DNA from: an uncultured Gammaproteobacteria bacterium
Lineage (GTDB): Bacteria; Pseudomonadota; Gammaproteobacteria; UBA4575
Assembly (NCBI GenBank): GCA_951812785.1
Contig: OX638335.1
Coordinates: 323,630 to 387,629, forward strand
Direction of reading: 5' to 3'
Length of the DNA: 64,000 nt
Positions 17,104 through 26,647 of this stretch are shown in pieces. A program made the position numbers and the translations under genes. Each line of letters begins with the position of its first letter. Position 1 is the stretch's first letter. Below the pieces are notes generated by a model, which saw only the letters and a program-made list of their open reading frames with translations, was not told the DNA's origin and made no database searches.

Positions 17104-19899
17104 TTACCCGGTCCAGCCTAAGCCGACTGCAACACAGTTAATTGATAGTAGTAATGGCACTAAATTTGACTGTTGTGATTTCTCGCTAGAATCAGTATCT
17201 CTAAATTCTTTTACTAACTTAACTTGTTCTAAACCAATTTGTTTGATGCCGTCAACACGAGTCGCCATAGTGTCATGGAAATTAGGGAATCGTTTGCACA
17301 GTTCAGGTTCTTGAGTAATTTTTAAGATCATTTGTTCAGTTAATTCGCGCTCTGTACTAATTAGATCCATGATTTTCTTGCAGCTGTCTTGATCTTCAAC
17401 CAATGAAGCGTATTCGTTAGCAACGTCAAAGTCGGTTAGGAATAACATTTTTTCAACGTTATCAGTGATCAGTCTGAATATAGGGCACTTCTCAAACATC
17501 TCATGCAACATTGCTAGTCCTTGGTCGCCACGAACACTTAATAACTGTTGAATTGCATTGCCGTAACCGTACCAGCCTGGCACCATCAAGCGGTTTTGAG
17601 TCCATGCAAATACCCACGGGATGGCACGCAAATCATCTAGACTGCTAGCACCAAAACGTCGCGCAGGGCGTGAGCCAATTTTCATTAATGTGAGTTCTTC
17701 AACTGGACTTGCATCTTGATAGAAGTCCACTAGTCCTGGAGTTTCCACTAATCCACGGTAGGTTACCTGAGAAGTCCCCGATAATGCTTCCATAATTTCG
17801 TCATACTCAGCGCGGTTCTGTAAGTTAGGGTCTTGTTGAGAAAATAGTGTATGAGATAGCACGCTGGCTGCAAGTAGTTCCATCTGTTGTTTTGCAACTT
17901 CGCGGTTAGCAAACTTGCCTGAAACCACTTCGCCTTGCTCGGTCACTCTCATGCGGCCATTAATAGTTCCCGCAGGTTGTGCAGCTATAGCGCGTCCGGC
18001 TGGTGCTCCACCACGTGACACTGAACCACCGCGCCCATGGAAGAATGAAATTTGTACGCCGTGTTTTTGCCCAGCCTGGTAAATTTTTGTCTGTGCTTTG
18101 CTGACCTCCCAAGTTGAGCAGACACAGCCACCATCTTTATTTGAATCAGAGTATCCCACCATGATTTCTTGGTGGCCGCCACTATCTTTGATAGTGCGTT
18201 GAATGAACGGAATATCAAGCAAGTCTTCTAAAATCGCTGGGCCATTGCGTAAATCGTCGATAGTTTCTAGCAGTGGCACAATTAAAATACGGCACGAGTC
18301 GACATGTTTATCACCAGTGAATAGACCAGCGTACTTAGCTAGTAAATACACGCCGATGACGTCTTCACTAGATTGAGTCATACTCAAAATGAATACACCA
18401 AAGGCATCACGATCAATTTTTTCTTGTAGTGTTACGATTAAGTGCATTAAGTCTAAAGTGGCAGCGCTCATGTCGGTGAGTGTGCTGAATTGTGGAAGTC
18501 TGTCTAAAGGCTCTTTTAATTTCTCTAATAACCACTGGCGCCATTCTTTGCTTTCTTTGGCTGGAGGTTCTTGATCATCACCATTTTGAATTTTCCAAAT
18601 ATCTTGTAGTGCTTGTGTGGTCACTGTTGAATTCTGTCTTAAATCCAAGCTGGTAGTGTGGAAGCCAAATGCTTCTATCCCGTGTCGAAAGGGGCGAATA
18701 TAATTCATACATAAAGATTCACACTTGGCAGCGATCAAGCCATCTTCAATTACGCGCAGATCGTCTGCTACTTCACTAACAGATTTGTAAGCGATGTTTT
18801 GATTGCTATCTGTTGATAGCTGATAAAGGTTGGCGGTAAGTCGTTTTATTATGCAGTAAACAAGTTGTCTGAATACTTCACCAGGATTTCGAGATTTAAT
18901 TGTTTCTGCATCACCGCTCTTTTCCAGAATAGAATTCAATTGGTCATAAAAACTCTCTGGTAATTCCACTGAATGATTAGCGATACTTAGATATGAACCT
19001 AACTCTCTAAGCTCGGTTAAATAGTGTTGTAGAGTGGCTTTAGCAGATTGCTTAACCGCATGTTCGGTGACTTCTGTAGTAACAAAAGGGTTTCCATCGC
19101 GATCACCGCCAATCCAAGAACCAAATTGAAAGAAAGCGGACACATTAAATTTTTCACCAGGGTAGCAGGTGTTTAGTACTCGTTCTAATTCTGAATACAG
19201 TTCTACTACACCTTCATACAAAGATTCTTTAAAGAAATGCATGCCCCAAGAAACTTCTTGTTGAACGGTTGGTTTTTCTAAACGAATTTCACCGGTTAAC
19301 CAAAGCAAATCAATTTCATCGCGTACTTTTAATTTTAGCATTGCTCTTTCGCGTGGTGTGGAGCGATCTTTTTCAAGTTGCTTGAGAAGCATGTAGATAC
19401 GGTGATGTATTTCTAATACCGTCACACGTTTAGCTTCAGTAGGGTGTGCGGTAATGGTGGGTAAAACCGATGAGTTTTCTAATACATTTTGCAATTGATC
19501 AGCGCTAACCCCTTCACTTGCTGCCTGTGAAACAACTTGCGAAAACGTTCCAGGAACTTGGTCGTGGCCAATTTCAGTTTCAATTAAACGTAAACGCTTT
19601 TCGTTGACATGTTGATCTAGTGTAGATAGGAGCTGGAACCATATTCCGTAAGCTTGTAACGAATAAGTAAGTAATGTCTCATTAGAATGACGTAGTTCTT
19701 GTTTACCAAGAATAATATCTTCGATTTCTGGGCTGCGCTTGCGAATAACGTCGAGCAAGCTGTTAAATAATAACTCAGATACTTCGTCGCCGTACTTTGA
19801 AACGCGTTCAGAGATAGATGCGCTGCTGGAAACAGAGACAAACTGAGTCCAGTTAGATAAAAATGATTTTATCGACATAGATTTTTTCTTGGTAGACAT
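17104..19899 (-). CDS. ppc: Phosphoenolpyruvate carboxylase
   Basis: 931 residues, full length. Active-site motifs are TAHPTEAKRVTVLE (His, near 152), GYSDSNKDGG (near 575) and FHGRGGSVSRGGAP (near 605-618, the bicarbonate/PEP loop). The C-terminus is usually NTG; here the protein ends GLGWTG. The enzyme makes oxaloacetate from PEP and bicarbonate, the CO2-fixing step of the serine cycle. It sits between mtdA and hprA, separated from hprA by a hairpin terminator. Confidence 0.97.
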   Translation of the reverse strand: MSTKKKSMSIKSFLSNWTQFVSVSSSASISERVSKYGDEVSELLFNSLLDVIRKRSPEIEDIILGKQELRHSNETLLTYSLQAYGIWFQLLSTLDQHVNEKRLRLIETEIGHDQVPGTFSQVVSQAASEGVSADQLQNVLENSSVLPTITAHPTEAKRVTVLEIHHRIYMLLKQLEKDRSTPRERAMLKLKVRDEIDLLWLTGEIRLEKPTVQQEVSWGMHFFKESLYEGVVELYSELERVLNTCYPGEKFNVSAFFQFGSWIGGDRDGNPFVTTEVTEHAVKQSAKATLQHYLTELRELGSYLSIANHSVELPESFYDQLNSILEKSGDAETIKSRNPGEVFRQLVYCIIKRLTANLYQLSTDSNQNIAYKSVSEVADDLRVIEDGLIAAKCESLCMNYIRPFRHGIEAFGFHTTSLDLRQNSTVTTQALQDIWKIQNGDDQEPPAKESKEWRQWLLEKLKEPLDRLPQFSTLTDMSAATLDLMHLIVTLQEKIDRDAFGVFILSMTQSSEDVIGVYLLAKYAGLFTGDKHVDSCRILIVPLLETIDDLRNGPAILEDLLDIPFIQRTIKDSGGHQEIMVGYSDSNKDGGCVCSTWEVSKAQTKIYQAGQKHGVQISFFHGRGGSVSRGGAPAGRAIAAQPAGTINGRMRVTEQGEVVSGKFANREVAKQQMELLAASVLSHTLFSQQDPNLQNRAEYDEIMEALSGTSQVTYRGLVETPGLVDFYQDASPVEELTLMKIGSRPARRFGASSLDDLRAIPWVFAWTQNRLMVPGWYGYGNAIQQLLSVRGDQGLAMLHEMFEKCPIFRLITDNVEKMLFLTDFDVANEYASLVEDQDSCKKIMDLISTERELTEQMILKITQEPELCKRFPNFHDTMATRVDGIKQIGLEQVKLVKEFRDTDSSEKSQQSNLVPLLLSINCVAVGLGWTG

Positions 19900-19924
19900 A
19901 AAATGGTTTAGCTCTCATACGTGC

Positions 19925-19949
19925 AAAAGGAGGCATGCAGCCTCCTTTT
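19925..19949 (-). terminator. Terminator-like hairpin between hprA and ppc
   Basis: AAAAGGAGGC and GCCTCCTTTT arms form a perfect 10-bp stem with a five-base loop. Read on the minus strand it ends in TTTT, 73 bp after the hprA stop. It may also act on the opposite strand. Suggests ppc has its own promoter or receives only part of the upstream message. Confidence 0.6.
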
Positions 19950-20022
19950 AGGTAAAGTTATTAAACAATACTGCTTTCACTGTGTGAAGCAATCAATGTT
20001 CATAGTTGCTTAAAGTTGTAGT

Positions 20023-20991
20023 CTATACCAACTTGTCTCGTGGGGTTTCGCCCGCGAAGAATGCTCTTAAGTTTTCTAAAACACGTTCGCCCATAGCAAT
20101 TCTTGTTTCTATGGATGCACTACCGAGGTGCGGTAGTAGTACGGCATTTTCACAATCTAGGAAACCTGGATCTAGTTTAGGCTCACCTTCAAACACATCA
20201 AGACCCGCGCCTGCAATTGTGCCATTTTTCAGTGCAGAAATGAGGGCTTGGTTATCGATGACGTCACCACGCGCAGAGTTAATTAACACTGCGTGTTTTT
20301 GCATCATGCCAATACGTTCTTCGTTTAAGAGGTGGTACGTGTCTTTCCCGCCCGGGCAATGTAGTGATACAAAGTCAGATTTCTGTAACACGTCTTCAAC
20401 ACTCATTTGAGTCGCGCCAAACTTATTAATGACTTCCTGTAGCGGTGGGTATGGATCACTGAAGACAATATTCATCCCGAATCCAAAATGAGCACGTGCG
20501 GCAGTCGCTTGAGCAATGCGGCCGAAACCGATACAGCCTAGGGTTTTACCCGTGACTTTAGTTGCCATCATGTGGGTTGGGCGCCAGCCAGTCCATTCGC
20601 CACTGCGAAGATGACGTTCACCTTCACCAATTCGTCGTGCTGCAGAAAGCAGCAAGCCCATGGCAATGTCAGCTGTGCAATCTGTGAGTACTTCTGGTGT
20701 GTTAGTAACAGTTAAGCCGCGTGCTTTTGCTGCATCTAAATCAAGGTGGTTATAACCCACACCATAACTACCTATGATTTTTGCAGAGATGTTATCACCG
20801 CTAAGGACATCAGCGTTGACAGGGTCTGTCACAGTAGGACAAAACGCATCACAGTTTGCTAGAGCATCTTTCATTTGCGCTGGAGTCATAGCAACGTCGC
20901 TTTCGTTTAGTTGTACGTCATATAACTCTTTCAACTTCGCCTCAACTGGCTCTGGCCACTTGCGGGTAACAATAACCTTAGGTTTGCTCAT
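20023..20991 (-). CDS. hprA: Hydroxypyruvate reductase (D-glycerate dehydrogenase)
   Basis: 322-residue D-2-hydroxyacid dehydrogenase. NAD-binding loop GCIGFGRIAQATAARA at about residue 149, catalytic Arg in NSARGDVID, Glu in FEGEPKLD and His in LLPHLGSAS. The serine cycle step is hydroxypyruvate to D-glycerate. Its place 27 bp downstream of mtkB, on the same strand, supports this over other family members such as glyoxylate reductase. Confidence 0.92.
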   Translation of the reverse strand: MSKPKVIVTRKWPEPVEAKLKELYDVQLNESDVAMTPAQMKDALANCDAFCPTVTDPVNADVLSGDNISAKIIGSYGVGYNHLDLDAAKARGLTVTNTPEVLTDCTADIAMGLLLSAARRIGEGERHLRSGEWTGWRPTHMMATKVTGKTLGCIGFGRIAQATAARAHFGFGMNIVFSDPYPPLQEVINKFGATQMSVEDVLQKSDFVSLHCPGGKDTYHLLNEERIGMMQKHAVLINSARGDVIDNQALISALKNGTIAGAGLDVFEGEPKLDPGFLDCENAVLLPHLGSASIETRIAMGERVLENLRAFFAGETPRDKLV

Positions 20992-21018
20992 TAAGATTCT
21001 CCTTAAGACTCTTTTAGA

Positions 21019-21906
21019 CTATAAATCTTTTAACACTTGTTCCATGGTGCTACCCAAATCTGAAGGAGTCGGTGCAACGACGACACCTGCTTCTTTTAGT
21101 AGAGCAACTTTCTCAGCAGCACTTTCACCAACACCAGAAACAATCGCGCCGGCATGACCCATACGCCGTCCCTTAGGGGCTGTTAAACCTGCAATGTATG
21201 CAACTAATGGTTTAGTCACATGGTTCTTGAAGTACTCAGCAGCTTCAGCTTCTTGAGGACCACCAATCTCACCAATCATCATCACAGCTTTAGTGTCTGG
21301 ATCATTTTCAAAATGTTCTAGGATGTCACGGTGTGAACTACCGTTGATAGGGTCACCACCAATGCCGACACTGGTGGTAATTCCGATGCCGCGTTCTTTC
21401 ATTTGAGATGCAGCTTCATAACCTAATGTGCCAGAACGACCAACAACACCCACGTTACCTTCCATATAAATGTGGTCAGGCATGATACCTAGCATGGCTT
21501 TCCCTGGGCTGATGGTGCCAGCACAGTTAGGGCCAGTAAGAACCATACGGTCTTCTTTCTTGTATCGGTACATGTAACGTTTTACCGTCATCATGTCTTG
21601 AGCAGGAATACCATCAGAAATTGCCACGCAGTATTTAATGCCTGCATCCGCCGCTTCCATGATTGAGTCCGCTGCAAACGCGGCAGGTACGAAGATGATG
21701 CTGGCTTCAGCACCGGCTTCCTGAACCGCTTCTTTGACAGTATTGAAAACAGGTTTGCCTAAGTGTTCTCGGCCACCTTTTCCTGGAGTGACACCACCGA
21801 CTAAGTTAGTGCCGTAGTTCATCATCTCTTCCGCATGGAAAGTACCAATTTTACCAGTAAAGCCTTGGACGATGACTTTGGTTTTTTCATTTAATAAAAC
21901 AGTCAT
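21019..21906 (-). CDS. mtkB: Malate-CoA ligase (malate thiokinase) alpha subunit
   Basis: 295 residues, homologous to succinyl-CoA synthetase alpha. CoA/NAD-like loop VQGFTGKIGTFHAEEM, GPNCAGTISPG, the cysteine-free RSGTLGYEA segment, and the active-site GHAGAIVSG with the phosphohistidine. The wording GGVTPGKGG and LTAPKGRRMGHAGAI closely follows MtkB of methylotrophs. With MtkA it activates malate to malyl-CoA using ATP and CoA. It is 23 bp downstream of mtkA. Confidence 0.93.
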   Translation of the reverse strand: MTVLLNEKTKVIVQGFTGKIGTFHAEEMMNYGTNLVGGVTPGKGGREHLGKPVFNTVKEAVQEAGAEASIIFVPAAFAADSIMEAADAGIKYCVAISDGIPAQDMMTVKRYMYRYKKEDRMVLTGPNCAGTISPGKAMLGIMPDHIYMEGNVGVVGRSGTLGYEAASQMKERGIGITTSVGIGGDPINGSSHRDILEHFENDPDTKAVMMIGEIGGPQEAEAAEYFKNHVTKPLVAYIAGLTAPKGRRMGHAGAIVSGVGESAAEKVALLKEAGVVVAPTPSDLGSTMEQVLKDL

Positions 21907-21929
21907 TTATAATTTCCCTTTTCCTTGGA

Positions 21930-23105
21930 CTATGCGCCAACGGCTTGGTTACGAGCTTCTACTACTTTTTCAGCGGCTTCAGCGAGTGTATGAGCAGAGA
22001 TAATTGGCAGTCCACTTTCGTCAATGATTTTTTGTCCTTGCTCGACGTTAGTCCCTGAAAGACGTACAACCAATGGAACTTTTACTTCAACTTGCTTGAA
22101 CGCTTGAACAATACCTTCTGCAATCCAGTCACAACGGTTAATACCTGCGAAGATATTGACAAGGAATGCTTTAACGCCTTCGTCAGCCAATACTAGTTCG
22201 AACGCTTTAGCCACACGCTCAGGAGATGCACCACCACCAATATCTAGGAAGTTAGCGGGTTCACCACCTTTGTGTTTAATCATGTCTAGAGAAGCCATCG
22301 CTAAACCAGCACCATTAATCATGCAGCCAATGTCACCATCTAAGCCAACATAACTTAAACCATAGTCAGACGCTGCTGTTTCGCGAGGATCTTCTTGAGA
22401 TTTGTCACGTAGTTCTGCAATTTGAGGGCGACGGAATAAAGCGTTTGAGTCAAAGGCCATTTTTGCGTCAAGTGCACGAATGTGTCCACCTTTGGTGACG
22501 ACTAGAGGATTGATTTCCACCATGGTGGCGTCAAGCTCTGTAAAAGAACGATAAGCCCCTTTAAAAGTTTTTACTGCCTGAGTAATAAGTGCCGGTGGTA
22601 GGTTTAGCTTGAATGCTATTTCACGTGCCTGGAAATCGGTTAGACCTACTTGAGGTTCGATTTCGGTACGAATTATCGCATCAGGATTGGTTGCTGCGAC
22701 TTCTTCAATATCCATGCCGCCTTCAGAAGAGACGACCATAGCCACGCGTTGTTTAACGCGATCTAACACCAACGCAACGTAAATTTCACGTTCAATATCG
22801 GCGCCTTCTTCCACGTATAAGCGGTAGACGACTTTTCCCTGAGGGCCGGTCTGGTGAGTCACTAGCGTCCTCCCTAACATTTCAGTTGCAGCGGCTAGAA
22901 CTTCATCTTCACTAGTACAGACTTTAACGCCACCGGCTTTACCGCGTGCACCAGAATGAATCTGGGCTTTCACAACCCATTTGTTTCCACCAATTTCTTT
23001 GGCACGATAAACCGCTTGTTCCGGGCTGTAAGCTAGGCCGCCTGGGGCAATGCTTACGCCGAACTTGGTTAATAGCTCTTTAGCTTGATACTCGTGGATG
23101 TCCAC
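21930..23105 (-). CDS. mtkA: Malate-CoA ligase (malate thiokinase) beta subunit
   Basis: 391 residues, ATP-grasp protein like succinyl-CoA synthetase beta. [17 protein letters not shown] opens the family; [17 protein letters not shown] is the nucleotide site, MVEINPLVV supplies the metal ligands, and [22 protein letters not shown] form the subunit interface. Context (mtkB, hprA downstream, mclA upstream) assigns it to malate activation rather than the TCA cycle. A hairpin with a T-run lies 25-60 bp upstream of the start. Confidence 0.93.
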   Translation of the reverse strand: MDIHEYQAKELLTKFGVSIAPGGLAYSPEQAVYRAKEIGGNKWVVKAQIHSGARGKAGGVKVCTSEDEVLAAATEMLGRTLVTHQTGPQGKVVYRLYVEEGADIEREIYVALVLDRVKQRVAMVVSSEGGMDIEEVAATNPDAIIRTEIEPQVGLTDFQAREIAFKLNLPPALITQAVKTFKGAYRSFTELDATMVEINPLVVTKGGHIRALDAKMAFDSNALFRRPQIAELRDKSQEDPRETAASDYGLSYVGLDGDIGCMINGAGLAMASLDMIKHKGGEPANFLDIGGGASPERVAKAFELVLADEGVKAFLVNIFAGINRCDWIAEGIVQAFKQVEVKVPLVVRLSGTNVEQGQKIIDESGLPIISAHTLAEAAEKVVEARNQAVGA

Positions 23106-23130
23106 AGCATCTACCCCCCATGTTTTAATT

Positions 23131-23166
23131 AAAAAAATTTACGCGCACAGACTAAGATCTGCGCGC
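23131..23166 (-). terminator. Intrinsic terminator or attenuator between mclA and mtkA
   Basis: On the minus strand GCGCGCAGA and TCTGTGCGC form a nine-pair stem (one G-U) around TCTTAG, then GTAAA and seven T. It lies after mclA and before mtkA. It could end the sgaA-mclA message or attenuate read-through into mtkA-mtkB-hprA. Confidence 0.65.
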
Positions 23167-23256
23167 GAGTAAAATTTACTCAACCAATATACGCACACTG
23201 GGCTTGAAAAAGACGTAAAAAATCTATGGTTATTATTTTATACGACTATTTTAAGG

Positions 23257-23282
23257 GCACCTTGCAGGTGAACGCAAGGTGC
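23257..23282. other. Perfect 9-bp hairpin after mclA
   Basis: GCACCTTGC and GCAAGGTGC pair perfectly around an 8-base loop, 25 bp after the mclA stop. It has no T-run beyond CTTAAAATA on the minus strand, so it is either a weak terminator, an mRNA-stabilising 3' hairpin, or a protein site. Confidence 0.5.
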
Positions 23283-23306
23283 ATAGTGCAAATTTTACCG
23301 TCTAGG

Positions 23307-24248
23307 CTAGTTTTTTGCAGCAATTGCTGCTGCTGCATTAACCACATTTTCTGCCATTTTGGCTGATGCAGCGTCGATCATTTTGCCATCTAATGTTGCT
23401 GCACCTTGACCAGCTTTAGCGGCTTTATCAAGTTCCTCAAGAATGCGATGTGCTCTGTCAACTTCTTCTGCTGGTGGAGAAAATACTTCATTCGCCAATG
23501 GAATTTGTGATGGGTGGATTGCCCATTTGCCTTCAATACCTAGTGCAGCACCACGACGACATGCAAGTGTGTAAGCTTCAGGGTCTTTGATGTCACCAAA
23601 TGGACCGTCAATGGGACGCAATCCGTATGCGCGACAAGCAACCACCATACGTGAAATCGCTGAATGCCATTGATCACCAGGATAATCCGGGTTTAAGCCA
23701 CCGATATTCACCGTACGTGCCCGGCAACTAGCAGAGTAGTCCGCGACACCAAAGTGCAGGGCTTCCAGGCGTGGGCTAGATTGTGCAATGGCTTCTACAT
23801 TCGCCATGCCTAGAGTCGTTTCAATGATGGCTTCTATGGCTATTTTATTTTTAAACCCTTTCGCTTCTTCGATTTGGGTCAGTAGCGCATCCACCATGTA
23901 GACATCAGATGGGACGCCTGCTTTAGGAATAAAAATAGTATCTAGTTTGCTACCCGCCTGTTCAACCAGGTCAATTACGTCACGATACATATAATGTGTA
24001 TCAAGACCATTAATGCGTACAGCAATGGTTTTTCCTTTGCCCGCCCAGTCGAGACCATTAACGGCTTCGATAGCATTTTTGCGTGCCTGCACTTTGTCAC
24101 CAGGAGCAACGGCATCTTCTAAGTCTAAAAATACGAAGTCTGCGTCGCAGTCAACTGACTTTTCAATCATTTTGACGTTGGAGGCAGGTACTGCGAGTTC
24201 ACATCGCTGTACTCTTTGTCTGGCAGGTGTAGGTTGTGTAAAACTCAT
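23307..24248 (-). CDS. mclA: Malyl-CoA lyase
   Basis: 313-residue CitE/HpcH-like aldolase. RCELAVPASNVKMIEKS, the acidic cluster FLDLEDAVAPGDK, AVRINGLDT, and HFGVADYSAS (with the metal-binding acidic residues) mark the malyl-CoA/beta-methylmalyl-CoA lyase branch. KWAIHPSQI near 240 is the conserved C-terminal lid segment. It splits malyl-CoA into acetyl-CoA and glyoxylate, closing the serine cycle. It lies 18 bp after sgaA. Confidence 0.93.
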   Translation of the reverse strand: MSFTQPTPARQRVQRCELAVPASNVKMIEKSVDCDADFVFLDLEDAVAPGDKVQARKNAIEAVNGLDWAGKGKTIAVRINGLDTHYMYRDVIDLVEQAGSKLDTIFIPKAGVPSDVYMVDALLTQIEEAKGFKNKIAIEAIIETTLGMANVEAIAQSSPRLEALHFGVADYSASCRARTVNIGGLNPDYPGDQWHSAISRMVVACRAYGLRPIDGPFGDIKDPEAYTLACRRGAALGIEGKWAIHPSQIPLANEVFSPPAEEVDRAHRILEELDKAAKAGQGAATLDGKMIDAASAKMAENVVNAAAAIAAKN

Positions 24249-24266
24249 AATTACTATCCTTTTGTA

Positions 24267-25523
24267 TTATTTATTAGCTCTACGCTTAGCTTTAGTTTTA
24301 GGAGCAGCCGGAGCTTTGAATGCCGGAATAGCTTTAGCAGTCTTGCGATAATATTCGCATGCTGCACCTGTGCCACTTCCCGGTTTGATGCGAATACCCG
24401 CATCACGCATTGCCATTTCAACGCCACCTAATGCTGCCATCATGCGGACATCATTGTTGTCTCCAAGGTGACCAATACGGAATACTTTGCCTGCAACTTG
24501 AGTCAGGCCGGCACCTAATGAAATGTTATATCGATGGTACGCAATATGAATCACTTCTGCGGCGTTAACACTAGGTGGAGCCATGATTGCAGTGACAGTG
24601 TCTGAATTCCATTTTGGAGAAGCTGCACATGTCTTTAGACCCCATACTTTAACTGCTTTTCGCACACCCTCTGCTAAACGGAAGTGACGTGCATGCACAT
24701 TGTCTAAACCTTCACTTAATAGCAAATCAAGTGATGCGCGTAGACCGCGTAACATGGGTACTGAAGGAGTGTATGGGAAGTAGCCGCCTTCATTTGTGCT
24801 GAGGTGATCTTTAATATCTAAGAAGCATTTCGCGCACTTTGAAGATTTGTGCTTGGCAAGTGCTTTTGGGCTGAATGCTAGAAGTGCCATACCTGCGGGA
24901 AGCATGAAACCTTTTTGAGAACTACTAACTGCGACATCGACGCCCCACTCATCCATGCGGAAATCGATACTTGCTACAGAACTTACACCGTCAACCATTA
25001 ATAGTGCAGGGTGCTTAAGATCTTTTTTCATCGCTTTGCCAAGTGCTGCAATATCACTAGTAACACCTGTCGCCGTTTCATTGTGACATGCAACAACGGC
25101 TTTAATCTTACGTTCTTTATCTGCACGCAGACGTTTTTTGATTTCCATTACTGGAACACCCTCACCCCAAGGGACTTCAATGACCTCAACGTCAAGACCA
25201 ATACGAGTGACTAAGTCAAACCATAGGTGACTGAACTGGCCAAAACGTGATGTAAGAATTTTGTCGCCTGGAGATAGCGTGTTAGCTAATGCGATTTCCC
25301 AGCCCGCTGTTCCAGTTGCAGGAAAAATAAAGCACTGGCCTTTTTTAGTTCTGAAAATTTTCTTTAAGTCTTCTAATAAAGGCTTAACTAACTGAGGAAA
25401 ATCTGGCGCACGATGGTCTTCTTGAGGCACATTCATTGCAGTCAACACTTGATTAGGAATGTGTGTTGGCCCAGGCGCAAATAAATAATTTCTTCCAGGG
25501 TAACTGAGTTTTTCGCCAGGCAT
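24267..25523 (-). CDS. sgaA: Serine-glyoxylate aminotransferase
   Basis: 418-residue class V PLP aminotransferase. PLP lysine is in AVSSSQKGFMLPAG (near residue 203), the aspartate in LLMVDGVSSVASID, and the N-terminal GPTHIPNQVLTAMN fits serine-glyoxylate/alanine-glyoxylate aminotransferases. It converts serine plus glyoxylate to hydroxypyruvate plus glycine. The C-terminus carries a basic Lys/Ala/Pro tail (AFKAPAAPKTKAKRRANK) not needed for catalysis. A striking dyad lies in its upstream region, and it begins the sgaA-mclA pair. Confidence 0.94.
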   Translation of the reverse strand: MPGEKLSYPGRNYLFAPGPTHIPNQVLTAMNVPQEDHRAPDFPQLVKPLLEDLKKIFRTKKGQCFIFPATGTAGWEIALANTLSPGDKILTSRFGQFSHLWFDLVTRIGLDVEVIEVPWGEGVPVMEIKKRLRADKERKIKAVVACHNETATGVTSDIAALGKAMKKDLKHPALLMVDGVSSVASIDFRMDEWGVDVAVSSSQKGFMLPAGMALLAFSPKALAKHKSSKCAKCFLDIKDHLSTNEGGYFPYTPSVPMLRGLRASLDLLLSEGLDNVHARHFRLAEGVRKAVKVWGLKTCAASPKWNSDTVTAIMAPPSVNAAEVIHIAYHRYNISLGAGLTQVAGKVFRIGHLGDNNDVRMMAALGGVEMAMRDAGIRIKPGSGTGAACEYYRKTAKAIPAFKAPAAPKTKAKRRANK

Positions 25524-25566
25524 ATATTGGTACCTTTAAATATGAGTTAATAAATTTGTGCTTACA

Positions 25567-25628
25567 AATTCCCTCGAATATCTAGGAATCGATAACTCTA
25601 TCGATTGTTAGCCACAGACAAGGGAATT
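25567..25628. promoter_or_regulatory. Nested dyad upstream of sgaA, candidate operator
   Basis: AATCGATA, ACTC, TATCGATT (25587-25606) is a perfect palindrome centred about 73 bp upstream of the sgaA ATG. It is enclosed by a second pair of arms, AATTCCCT (25567-25574) and AGGGAATT (25621-25628). The position suits a LysR-type or other dimeric regulator of serine cycle genes. Which regulator binds is not shown. Confidence 0.5.
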
Positions 25629-25735
25629 CGTGAAATTTGTCAATATGGGCAACTATTCAGCAGTGCCCGAAAAGTTCGCCATAATGCCACAAGCAGGTAC
25701 TTGTCCTCAAGCGCAGTTTGGCTGTGATTCAGCGT

Positions 25736-26590
25736 TTAGTGTGATCTAGGCAACACATCCTGAAGAGTTGCTGCGAGAATGGTGTTTTCTAATAAACAAG
25801 CAACGGTCATTGGGCCGGTGCCTCCAGGCATAGGAGTGATGCCGCCAGCAATTTTACTCACTGCATCACAATCAACATCACCTTGAATTTTATCGTCTAC
25901 TCGAGATACGCCAACATCAAATACCATGGCACCGGGTTTGACAAAATCTGCTTTGATAATAGCGGGCACGCCAACGGCGGCCACTAAAATATCAGCGTTT
26001 TTACATACTTCAGCTAAATCGTTTGTGCGTGAGTGGGCAAGAGTGACTGTCGCGTCTGCACCTTTTTCAGATAACAACAGCATTTGCGGTAAACCAACCA
26101 AAGAAGAGCGACCTACTACCACTGCATTACGCCCGCTTGTTTCAATATTGTAAGCTTCAATTAAACGAATAACGCCTAGTGGTGTACATGGGACTAATTG
26201 TTTGTGGCCTTGTAGCAGTCGTCCCATATTGACGTCAGTTAAGCCATCAACATCTTTGTACGAGGGGATTTTGCTGAGCATTCTTTCTTTATTTAAATGC
26301 TTGGGTAGCGGTAACTGAACCAGAATGCCATGAACATCGTCGTCGTCAGCTAATAATGAAATCTGTTCTTCTAAATCTCTTTGGGAAATGTTTTCGTCAA
26401 GATCAATGTGCTTGGAATGAATGCCCGCCGCATTGGCTTCGCGGTGTTTCATGCCAACATAGAGCTGGCCTGCGGGGTTATTGCCTACAATAACAGTGGC
26501 AAGAGTGATTTTTGTATTTGGGAAGTGCCCTAATTGGGATTTAATTTTATTGCGTATATCAGCCGCAACTTTTTTGCCGTCGATGATCAA
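25736..26590 (-). CDS. folD: Bifunctional methylene-H4F dehydrogenase/methenyl-H4F cyclohydrolase
   Basis: 284 residues, standard FolD length. Folate-site Tyr/Lys in GQLYVGMKHREANAAGI, VQLPLPKHLN, NADP loop VVGRSSLVGLP and the end motif GGITPMPGGTGPMT. The start appears to be TTG at 26588-26590 giving MIIDGK, as no ATG lies in the right place. Being bifunctional it can supply the cyclohydrolase activity that an absent fch would otherwise provide. It lies between sgaA and the Ftr-like gene, suggesting a role in C1 supply to the serine cycle. Confidence 0.95.
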   Translation of the reverse strand: MIIDGKKVAADIRNKIKSQLGHFPNTKITLATVIVGNNPAGQLYVGMKHREANAAGIHSKHIDLDENISQRDLEEQISLLADDDDVHGILVQLPLPKHLNKERMLSKIPSYKDVDGLTDVNMGRLLQGHKQLVPCTPLGVIRLIEAYNIETSGRNAVVVGRSSLVGLPQMLLLSEKGADATVTLAHSRTNDLAEVCKNADILVAAVGVPAIIKADFVKPGAMVFDVGVSRVDDKIQGDVDCDAVSKIAGGITPMPGGTGPMTVACLLENTILAATLQDVLPRSH

Positions 26591-26610
26591 TGGTTAAGTC
26601 TCAATTAAAA

Positions 26611-26636
26611 AAGGCAAAAAAGGGCTCTGACCCCTT
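26611..26636 (-). terminator. Terminator-like hairpin between the Ftr-like gene and folD
   Basis: On the minus strand AAGGG and CCCTT flank GTCAGAG and are followed by further T and, after GCC, six more T. Short stem but good U-runs. The core AGGGGTCAGAGCCCTT also resembles short dispersed REP-like units of gammaproteobacteria. Confidence 0.5.
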
Positions 26637-26647
26637 ATCTATAAAAG

